Below are positions 1-6,615 of a stretch of DNA of 10,004 nucleotides, in pieces. The notes beneath the pieces are model-generated. The model worked only from the letters and a program-made list of their open reading frames with translations, was not told where the DNA came from and made no database searches. The stretch covers positions 1 to 10,004 of the forward strand of contig JAZDHC010000066.1 of assembly GCA_043806395.1 (NCBI GenBank), in the 5' to 3' direction. Position numbers and translations under genes: made by a program. This DNA is from CG2-30-40-21 sp043806395. GTDB lineage: Bacteria > UBA9089 > CG2-30-40-21. The stretch's first letter is position 1, and each line of letters starts with the position of its first letter.

Positions 1-10
1 GAAGATGGAC

Positions 11-72
11 CGTAGGGGTAGACCTGTGTGTCTACCCAAATAATTGGGCGAACACATAGGTTCGCCCCTACG
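11..72. repeat. Twin-hairpin palindromic repeat
   Basis: Two short hairpins lie side by side. The first has stem gggtagac (16-23) pairing with gtctaccc (30-37) across a 6-base loop. The second has gggcgaac (46-53) pairing with gttcgccc (60-67), also with a 6-base loop. The outermost bases, cgtagggg (11-18) and cccctacg (65-72), are themselves inverted repeats, so the whole unit could fold as one long imperfect stem or as a cruciform. There is no T-run after either stem, so a terminator is unlikely. The design resembles the short dispersed intergenic palindromes common in repeat-rich environmental genomes. A role cannot be read from one copy. Confidence 0.7.
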
Positions 73-214
73 AACCTGAACAACGCAGCTATCGTTGATT
101 AAGACCAGCGAAAAACACAATTTATGACATTGCTGAGTATATCTACAAAAAATAACTACGACGCTTGCTACTTGAATGTGGGCGATTGTTTAATTTATTA
201 ATAAGGAGAAAAAT

Positions 215-1456
215 ATGAATCGTTTGCGTGAATTTGACCCAGATATTTATAATACTATTCAACAGGAGGCACATAATGAATCAAACCGATTGGTAATGAT
301 TGCCTCAGAAAATCATGTCTCACGGGCAGTGCTTGAGGCACAGGGGTCTGTGTTGACAAATAAGTATGCAGAGGGATATCCACACAAAAGGTATTACGGT
401 GGGTGTGAGTGTGCGGATATAGTTGAAGAATTGGCTGTTATGCGAGCAAAGGAATTATTTGGGTGTGAGCATGTCAATGTTCAACCACATTCCGGTTCTC
501 AGGCAAATATGGCTGTTTATATGGCTATGCTTAAACCTCAAGACACAATCATGGGGCTTGACCTGAGCTGTGGCGGGCATCTGACCCATGGCAGCAAGGT
601 AAGTTTTTCAGGTATTGTCTATAATTCTGTGGGATATGGGGTGAATAAAAGCACACATGTGTTTGATTATGATGAATTACTCTTATTGGCAAAAACTCAT
701 AAACCAAAGATGATAGTTTGTGGGGCAAGTGCCTATCCAAGAATTATTGATTTTAAGATGTTTCGGCAAATAGCTGATGAGGTTGGGGCATATCTGCTGG
801 CTGATATTGCACATATTGCTGGGATGGTCGCAGCAGGGGTACATCCATCACCAATAGCCGTATGTGATTTTGTAACTACTACCACACATAAAACCCTTCG
901 TGGTCCACGAGGTGGTATGATTATGTGTCAAGAAAAGTATTCAAAAGCTATTGACAAGATGATTTTTCCGGGCATACAGGGTGGACCATTGATGCATACT
1001 ATTGCAGCCAAGGCAGTTTGTTTTAAGGAAGCACTTACCCCTGAGTTTGTCCAGTATCAGCAGCAAATTGTAAAGAATGCAAAGATTCTGGCTGATGAGT
1101 TTACACACTATGGATTAAGCATCGTATCTGGTGGAACAGATACCCATCTTTTGTTAATTAACCTTACCCCACAAGGTTTAACAGGCAAGGAAATAGAGGG
1201 TAGTCTGGGTAAGGCAAATATCATTGTCAATAAAAATACTATACCCTATGACCAGAAGGGGCCTGTTTTAACCAGTGGTATCCGAATTGGTACTCCCAGT
1301 CTGACCACTCGTGGAATGAAAGAGGAGGAAATGATAATGATTGGCCACTGGATAGAGCAGGCAATATCAGATCCAACAAATGAGGAAATACTTATGGAAA
1401 TACAACATCAGGTGCTTGCATTAACTGAGAGATTTCCAATCTATGAGTGGGTGTGA
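215..1456 (+). CDS. glyA: Serine hydroxymethyltransferase
   Basis: This cytosolic PLP enzyme interconverts serine plus tetrahydrofolate with glycine plus 5,10-methylene-tetrahydrofolate, and is a main source of one-carbon units. The 413-residue product has the usual bacterial length (about 415). Family landmarks are visible in order: the IASENHVS stretch near residue 30, NKYAEGYPHKRYYGG near 50-64, the HSGSQAN segment, the DIAHIAGM stretch that contacts the cofactor, and the TTTTHKTLRGPRGG block. In that block K226 is the expected Schiff-base lysine. The start is supported by a strong ribosome-binding site, aaggag at 203-208, six bases before the ATG. No convincing promoter is visible in 73-214, so the gene may be transcribed from further upstream. 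The next gene on the same strand starts 128 bases downstream and has an unrelated function. Confidence 0.97.
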   Translation: MNRLREFDPDIYNTIQQEAHNESNRLVMIASENHVSRAVLEAQGSVLTNKYAEGYPHKRYYGGCECADIVEELAVMRAKELFGCEHVNVQPHSGSQANMAVYMAMLKPQDTIMGLDLSCGGHLTHGSKVSFSGIVYNSVGYGVNKSTHVFDYDELLLLAKTHKPKMIVCGASAYPRIIDFKMFRQIADEVGAYLLADIAHIAGMVAAGVHPSPIAVCDFVTTTTHKTLRGPRGGMIMCQEKYSKAIDKMIFPGIQGGPLMHTIAAKAVCFKEALTPEFVQYQQQIVKNAKILADEFTHYGLSIVSGGTDTHLLLINLTPQGLTGKEIEGSLGKANIIVNKNTIPYDQKGPVLTSGIRIGTPSLTTRGMKEEEMIMIGHWIEQAISDPTNEEILMEIQHQVLALTERFPIYEWV

Positions 1457-1510
1457 GGGTAATTGCGTCTCTACTAATTACACAGGTTGAAATATTATTA
1501 TTGCAAGAGG

Positions 1511-1558
1511 TGGAACGGACTTCCCAGCCCGTTCCATTCCATCAGGGGCAAGATGCCC
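1511..1558. other. Two small hairpins between glyA and the ATPase gene
   Basis: tggaacgg (1511-1518) pairs with ccgttcca (1529-1536) around a 10-base loop. It is followed by gggca (1546-1550) pairing with tgccc (1554-1558) around a 3-base loop. The pair ends about 13 bases before the ribosome-binding site of the ATPase subunit gene, so it would lie in any transcript running through from glyA. Neither stem is followed by a T-run, which argues against an intrinsic terminator. It may be a dispersed palindromic repeat or a leader structure; the sequence does not decide. Confidence 0.4.
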
Positions 1559-1584
1559 AAAGGATTACGAGGAGGTATTTTTTT

Positions 1585-3333
1585 ATGGAACAAGGAATTA
1601 TTACAAAGGTTTCCGGTCCTCTTGTTGTGGCAAGGGATATGTCCCAGGCACGGATGGCAGATGTGGTGAGGGTTGGTGATATTGGATTGATTGGGGAGAT
1701 TATTGAAATTGCCGAGCAGAATGCATCCATTCAGGTATATGAGGAGACAGGCGGTATTGGCCCGGGTGAACCAGTTGTAACAACAGGTGAACCATTGAGC
1801 GTAGAGCTTGGACCTGGACTGCTTTCATCAATTTATGATGGTATTCAGCGACCGCTGGATGTTATCCGGGCACTTGCCGGTGATTATATCCCTCGAGGGA
1901 TTAAAACTAATGCCTTAAATCAAGAAAAGAAATGGGTATTTGTTCCAATGGCAAAAAACGGTGATATGGTTGTAGCCGGTGATATTTTAGGATTCGTTCA
2001 GGAAACCGAGCTTATTAAACATCAAATCATGGTGCCACATGGGATTGAGGGTGAGATTACAGATATTTATGCAGGAGAATTTACGGTTATCGAGCCAATA
2101 GCAAGGATAAATGGCAAGGATATAATTATGATGCAAAAATGGCCTGTCAGGAAGCCAAGGCCATATAAAGAGAAATTGGTTCCTGATATGCCCTTGATTA
2201 CCGGACAGCGGGTGATTGATACCTTTTTCCCTATAGGTAAGGGTGGAACAGCCTGTGCCCCTGGTCCATTTGGTGCTGGCAAGACGGTTATCCAGCATCA
2301 ATTAGCCAAATGGGCTGATGCTGAAATAATTATCTTTATTGGCTGCGGGGAAAGGGGCAATGAGATGACAGATGTGTTGCTGGAATTCCCTGAATTGCTT
2401 GACCCCAAATCTGGTAAACCATTGATGCAAAGAACCATATTGATAGCCAATACCTCTAATATGCCGGTTACTGCTCGGGAGGCATCAATTTATACAGGGA
2501 TTACCATTGCCGAGTATTTCAGGGATATGGGTTATAGTGTAGCTTTGATGGCTGATTCTACATCTCGTTGGGCAGAGGCATTGCGGGAGATGTCAGGCAG
2601 GTTGGAGGAGATGCCCGGTGAAGAGGGGTATCCAGCCTATCTTGCCTCACGGATTGCCGGATTTTATGAACGCGCAGGACGGATTATCTGTTGTGGAAGC
2701 AATGGAAGGGAAGGGGCATTGAGTGTTATTGGTGCGGTGTCTCCACCGGGTGGAGACTTGAATGATCCAGTTGTTCAGTCAACCCTTAAGGTGGTAAAAG
2801 TTTTCTGGAGTCTTGAGGATTGGTTAGCATACGAGCGACATTTTCCGGCAATAAATTGGTTAACCAGCTACTCTCTGTACCATGAAAAGATAGAGAAATT
2901 CTTGAACAAGGAGGTCTCTCCCGATTGGACTGAATTTCGTCAAAATGCCATGAGTATCCTGCAAAGAGAAGGGGAGCTCAAGGAAATTGTGCGATTGGTA
3001 GGCATGGATGCCCTGTCCAGCGAGGATAGATTGATCCTTGAAACAGCCAAAACCATCCGCGAGGACTTCCTTCATCAAAACGCTTTTGATGCGGTTGATA
3101 GCTATACCTCGTTTGCTAAACAGTATCAGATGTTAAAAACTATTCTTGAGTATCACCAGAGGGCAATTTGTGCCCTGAAAAAAGGGGTGAAGATTGAGAA
3201 TATTCTTTGCCTTCCCGTTCAGGGGGAGATTGTCCGTATGCGGGATATTCCGGAGGATCAATTAACAGGGTTTGAGGGGATAAGGCAGAGGATGGAGGAG
3301 GGGATGAAGGGATTGGAGGCAAATTTGTCTTGA
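1585..3333 (+). CDS. atpA: V/A-type ATP synthase catalytic subunit A
   Basis: This is the catalytic nucleotide-binding subunit of the V1/A1 head of a V/A-type H+ or Na+ ATPase, which makes or hydrolyses ATP at A/B interfaces on the cytoplasmic side of the membrane. The 582-residue product has the normal family length. An N-terminal beta-barrel (ITKVSGPLVVA) is followed by the non-homologous insert typical of A rather than B or F-type subunits. Then come the Walker A loop GPFGAGKT (227-234), the GERGNEMTDVL stretch with the catalytic glutamate, and MADSTSRWAEALREMSGRLEEMP (from about 322). The open frame extends upstream to 1447. The ATG at 1585 is preferred because gaggagg (1569-1575) is well placed before it and because the protein then begins exactly where the family begins. 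No gene for subunit B, D or any other ATPase subunit follows; a repeat-filled gap does. The symbols ntpA and vatA are also used. Confidence 0.96.
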   Translation: MEQGIITKVSGPLVVARDMSQARMADVVRVGDIGLIGEIIEIAEQNASIQVYEETGGIGPGEPVVTTGEPLSVELGPGLLSSIYDGIQRPLDVIRALAGDYIPRGIKTNALNQEKKWVFVPMAKNGDMVVAGDILGFVQETELIKHQIMVPHGIEGEITDIYAGEFTVIEPIARINGKDIIMMQKWPVRKPRPYKEKLVPDMPLITGQRVIDTFFPIGKGGTACAPGPFGAGKTVIQHQLAKWADAEIIIFIGCGERGNEMTDVLLEFPELLDPKSGKPLMQRTILIANTSNMPVTAREASIYTGITIAEYFRDMGYSVALMADSTSRWAEALREMSGRLEEMPGEEGYPAYLASRIAGFYERAGRIICCGSNGREGALSVIGAVSPPGGDLNDPVVQSTLKVVKVFWSLEDWLAYERHFPAINWLTSYSLYHEKIEKFLNKEVSPDWTEFRQNAMSILQREGELKEIVRLVGMDALSSEDRLILETAKTIREDFLHQNAFDAVDSYTSFAKQYQMLKTILEYHQRAICALKKGVKIENILCLPVQGEIVRMRDIPEDQLTGFEGIRQRMEEGMKGLEANLS

Positions 3334-3377
3334 TAGATTATGCGTAATTCACCACGGAGACACAGAGAATACGGAGA

Positions 3378-3497
3378 AGAATCTATCCACAGATTACACA
3401 GATGAATATAGAGAAAACAGAACGAAAAGGAAGTGACAATACTTTCCCTACTCTTTTCATTAATCTGTGTAATCTGTGTAATCTGTGGACAAATTCT
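3378..3497. repeat. Inverted repeat with reiterated aatctgtgt unit
   Basis: An 18-base arm (3386-3403, tccacagattacacagat) is perfectly complementary to 3472-3489. Weaker pairing extends outward to agaat at 3378-3382 and attct at 3493-3497. The right arm contains three head-to-tail 9-base units, two aatctgtgt and one aatctgtgg, at 3462-3470, 3471-3479 and 3480-3488. The left flank (caccacggagacacagag, from 3350) and a partial further copy (aaatctgtgga, about 3507-3517) look like the same dispersed intergenic repeat family. No reading frame of note lies between the arms. With an unpaired centre of about 68 bases, this is more likely a miniature repeat element than a terminator. Confidence 0.65.
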
Positions 3498-3558
3498 CTT
3501 CTATGAAATCTGTGGATCTGATGAATTAAAGGTTGGAGAGTTTAAGCCGGAATATGCC

Positions 3559-3758
3559 GGAAAAATAATGCTATTTGTATGATAATATTTATTATGGATA
3601 AAGGAATATAGTAAAAGGTATGGGCATATTGTTTGATGGACAATCATGTGCATTTTATTGTGGTGCCAAGTGGTGCAGATTTATTGGCGAAAACATTGTT
3701 GGAAGAATTATTGGGACGAGCATTAAGACTAAAACCGATATGGAGACTTCGAAAATGA
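3559..3758 (+). pseudogene. Decayed REP-associated tyrosine transposase (RAYT, Y1/IS200-like)
   Basis: Two adjoining frames give pieces in the order expected of a RAYT. In one frame (3559-3624) are MLFV, two stops, then YLLWIKEYSKRYG. After a frameshift at about 3615-3624 comes VWAYCLMDNHVHFIVVP (3618-3668), followed by SGADLLAKTL, a short LLEELLGRALRLKP stretch, and a stop at 3756-3758. The NHVHFIVVP segment carries the HUH metal-binding pair of Y1 single-strand transposases, and WAYCLM immediately before it is characteristic of the RAYT branch. Intact RAYTs are usually well over 150 residues. Here the catalytic-tyrosine helix appears deleted, because the HUH block runs almost directly into a C-terminal-like tail, and the N-terminus is missing. 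It is non-functional as it stands. The stop codon lies inside the adjoining REP half-element, which links this gene to the palindromes further right. Confidence 0.75.
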
Positions 3759-3789
3759 TAAAAAAACCGGGTGCTGCCACCGGTTTCCC
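3752..3789. repeat. Degenerate right half of the REP-pair element
   Basis: aaaatgataaaaaaa followed by ccgggtgctgccaccggtttccc matches the right arm of the elements at 8509-8630 and 8808-8931, apart from one extra A, one extra C and two substitutions in the loop side. Similarity continues leftward into about 3737, where the remnant's terminal codons (ata tgg aga ctt cga aaa tga) line up with ata agg gag acc tcc aaa atga in the other copies. No matching left arm was found upstream, so this is a half element attached to the 3' end of the dead RAYT gene. Confidence 0.7.
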
Positions 3790-3841
3790 AATGTGAATAG
3801 CAATTAGTGTTGATGGGAGAGCTACTGCGATCATTTTTTAA

Positions 3842-3870
3842 TTGACAAACTATGGATGAAAGGGTATACT
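3842..3870 (+). promoter_or_regulatory. Sigma70-type promoter for the Type III R-M operon
   Basis: A perfect -35 box, TTGACA (3842-3847), is followed by a 17-base spacer and TATACT (3865-3870), which matches 5 of 6 bases of the consensus -10. Transcription would start near 3877 and give a leader of roughly 55 bases before the res ATG at 3934. This is the best promoter-like sequence noticed in the window, and it sits between the repeat remnant and res. No operator-like palindrome was noticed around it. Confidence 0.75.
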
Positions 3871-3933
3871 AACGGATGTGGGATGGGGCAAATAAAAGGT
3901 CAATGTCCCTATTTATTAAAAGGGTAAACCATT

Positions 3934-6615
3934 ATGCAACTAAAATTAGAGCAATTATCATATCAGGAACAGGCTATCAAATCCGTAATCTCTGTCTTTG
4001 AGGGACAGGATCGGAATTCGTTTGATAATTCATGCTTTGAAGGAATCCGCTCAAACCTCCTTTCGCTCACCCAAAACGAGATAATGGAAAACATGAAAGC
4101 GGTTATTATAGAAAATGGTATTTCTGATGATACCGCAAAACTAACCAAGGACAATGACCTTTGTATTGAGATGGAAACGGGTACTGGCAAGACCCTTGTT
4201 TATATAAAAACCATCTATGAACTTTTCAGACATTATGGTTTTACAAAATTCATCATCCTTGTACCATCTGTTGCCATCAAGGAGGGCGTGCTTACTACCT
4301 TAAAAACATTTAGAAAACAGCTTGAAGGAATCTATAACAAAAAACCCAATTATTTTGAATACGACAGCAAACGCCTTTCAAGGGTAATGGATTTTATCGA
4401 AGAACAGCATCCACAAATTATGGTGATGACGCTGCAATCTTTTAATTCGGATGACCGTATTTTGAATCAATCACAACGAGAAGGACTGTTTTCCAATCTG
4501 CCATACATCAAAGCCATCGCACAAACAAACCCCTTCATTATTATGGATGAACCGCAGGAAGGCATGGATACGGACAATTCTGTTGAAAGGATAAAGACCT
4601 TAAACCCCATATTTAAGATCCGATATTCCGCTACCCATAAGATAACAAAAAATCTTATCTATCGGTTAACCCCTTTTGACAGTTATAAAGATGGACTTGT
4701 TAAAAAAATTGAAGTGCTAACCGTGTCTGAAAAAAATGATGAAGCGTCAATGAAGATTGAGTTTGCTTCAATTGACCTTGGGAAGAATGCACCTAAAGCC
4801 ATCCTGAAGGCATGGCATCTAACAGCAACTGGGTTCAAATTCAAAAATACCAAGAAATTAGAAAAAAACAATTCGCTTTATGATGCAACAGGAAACATCA
4901 TTTATAAAGATTTCGTAATTGACCAGATTGCCAAACCGATACGACAAAAAGGATTTGTCAGGTTTAAGAACAATGCTGTCATCTATGAAGGTGAACAGGC
5001 AAAGGATTATTCAGTAATCTTTGGGGAACAGTTATACTGGCTTATTAATACCCATTTCCGAAAGAAAGAAATATTAAAGGAAAAGGGTATTAAATGTCTC
5101 TCTCTTACTTTTATCGACCGTGTTGATAATTATATTCAACCAGATGGTATTATCAAAAAAGCGTTTGCCCGGCAGTATGAAAAGGCATATGAGGAATTTT
5201 ACAAAAAAGAACCGACACATGAGCAAATTTCTGCCTGTCAGGGGTACTATTTTGCCCAAACAGGGAAAGGCGATTACACCGATAATATAAGATCAATGGA
5301 AAGCAATAAAGCAATGTATGACCTTATCTTAAGTGACAAGGAAAAGCTTTTATCCATGGATAATCCTGTTGAGTTTATTTTTTCGCACTCTGCCCTTGGC
5401 GTGGGTTGGGATAATCCAAATGTTTTTAACATTGCCACCCTCAATCAGAGTTACAGTGAAATCAAGAAACGACAAGAAATTGGACGGGGACTCCGTATTT
5501 GCGTAAACCAGAATGGAGAACGCGTGTATGATCTACCGACAACACAGGAAGGTGAAGAAATTAACCTTTTAACCGTTATTCCCAATGAAACCTACGAAAC
5601 CTTTGTTTCTCAATATCAGGCTGAAATTGTAGAAATCTATGGCAATGAAAAAGCAGGTGCTGAAACCAGAAATAATCATAAGGGGGAAACTCTTACCGAG
5701 AAAAAAATATTGCGGAATGATACGCTTTTTGACGGTCACTCTTTTAAGGAATTTTGGAAACGACTATCCCAAAAGACCGAATATCTTGTATTATTTGATG
5801 AGGATAAAATCATATCCGAATCCATTAACGCCTTGAACAATATTACCCTTTCAGAGCATATAGTGGAAATAAGCCTGAATAGAATCAAGGGATTGTCTGA
5901 AAAAGAAATTTGGGACGAAAATCTTGGCAAGGAAAGCAGAAAAATGCGATCACTTTTTTCAGCAATTGATATGGTAGAAGAAATCAGCAAAAATACCTTT
6001 CTTGCCCATCAGACGGTTTTCAAGATTGTGCAGGCATTGGAGAACAGAAAGGAAATCATTAAGAATCCGCTAAGATTTTTGCAGGAAGCGGTAAAGAGGA
6101 TTAAAAATATTGCACTGGATGAAATGCTCCGTGCTATTGAATACCGAATGTCATCGGAAAAACCTTTTGATATAAATGACTTTGAACCGTACATTGTTAA
6201 ATACACAGAAAAAATTCAGGCAACACCAAACCGTGGAATATATGACAGTATCGTGTATGAAAGTGATGTTGAACAAAGATTTGCCAGTGAAGCAGATGAT
6301 GATGCTGAGGTTGTTTGTTTTCTGAAACTGCCATCATTTTATTTCATAAAAACGCCTGTGGGTGATTATCACCCTGACTTTGGTATTGTATTGAAAAAGC
6401 GAAAAATACGAGAAGATTCGGGGCAGGAGTACTATTTTGTGATTGAAACCAAGGGAACAAATGATATTGACGACCGTAAAATATTGGCAAAAGACGAAAT
6501 CTATAAAATCAAGTGTGCAGCAAAGCATTTTGAGGCTCTGGGCATTGAAACAAGGATAGATTATTTTGCACCTGTGAAAGAATATGAATTTTTTAAGGAG
6601 AAAGCAAATGGCTAA
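3934..6615 (+). CDS. res: Type III restriction enzyme, Res subunit (helicase/endonuclease)
   Basis: Res is the ATP-dependent translocase and nuclease of a Type III restriction system. It acts only in complex with Mod and cuts unmodified DNA some distance from the recognition site. The 893-residue product carries superfamily-2 helicase motifs in order: Walker A ETGTGKT (81-87), DEPQ (205-208), SATH (232-235) and motif VI QEIGRGLR (514-521). A C-terminal PD-(D/E)XK nuclease follows, with HPDFG (D815) and a strand ending ETKG (E838, K840). DEPQ in place of DExH is normal for this family. All key residues are present, so the protein looks intact. The N-terminus (LKLEQLSYQEQAIKSVISVFEGQ) fits family starts, though its ribosome-binding site (aaaaggg, 3918-3924) is weak. 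Its last 8 bases overlap the mod start, so translation is probably coupled. Res before Mod reverses the classical mod-res order. Confidence 0.96.
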   Translation: MQLKLEQLSYQEQAIKSVISVFEGQDRNSFDNSCFEGIRSNLLSLTQNEIMENMKAVIIENGISDDTAKLTKDNDLCIEMETGTGKTLVYIKTIYELFRHYGFTKFIILVPSVAIKEGVLTTLKTFRKQLEGIYNKKPNYFEYDSKRLSRVMDFIEEQHPQIMVMTLQSFNSDDRILNQSQREGLFSNLPYIKAIAQTNPFIIMDEPQEGMDTDNSVERIKTLNPIFKIRYSATHKITKNLIYRLTPFDSYKDGLVKKIEVLTVSEKNDEASMKIEFASIDLGKNAPKAILKAWHLTATGFKFKNTKKLEKNNSLYDATGNIIYKDFVIDQIAKPIRQKGFVRFKNNAVIYEGEQAKDYSVIFGEQLYWLINTHFRKKEILKEKGIKCLSLTFIDRVDNYIQPDGIIKKAFARQYEKAYEEFYKKEPTHEQISACQGYYFAQTGKGDYTDNIRSMESNKAMYDLILSDKEKLLSMDNPVEFIFSHSALGVGWDNPNVFNIATLNQSYSEIKKRQEIGRGLRICVNQNGERVYDLPTTQEGEEINLLTVIPNETYETFVSQYQAEIVEIYGNEKAGAETRNNHKGETLTEKKILRNDTLFDGHSFKEFWKRLSQKTEYLVLFDEDKIISESINALNNITLSEHIVEISLNRIKGLSEKEIWDENLGKESRKMRSLFSAIDMVEEISKNTFLAHQTVFKIVQALENRKEIIKNPLRFLQEAVKRIKNIALDEMLRAIEYRMSSEKPFDINDFEPYIVKYTEKIQATPNRGIYDSIVYESDVEQRFASEADDDAEVVCFLKLPSFYFIKTPVGDYHPDFGIVLKKRKIREDSGQEYYFVIETKGTNDIDDRKILAKDEIYKIKCAAKHFEALGIETRIDYFAPVKEYEFFKEKANG

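Noticed and set aside
165..194. Possible glyA promoter (TTGCTA, 18 bases, TTTAAT)
   Set aside because: The -35 match is only 4 of 6, and a start near 201 would leave almost no room before the ribosome-binding site at 203-208.
1447..1584. 46-residue N-terminal extension of ATPase subunit A
   Set aside because: The extension is not family-like and overlaps the end of glyA, and a strong ribosome-binding site sits immediately before the ATG at 1585.
3462..3488. Three tandem 9-base units as a possible iteron or origin
   Set aside because: The units form one arm of an inverted repeat. There is no replication-protein gene and no AT-rich unwinding block with DnaA boxes alongside.
4546..4557. DEPQ instead of DExH in the Res helicase as a possible inactivating change
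   Set aside because: DEPQ followed by an RYSATH segment is typical of Type III Res proteins, so it is not a lesion.
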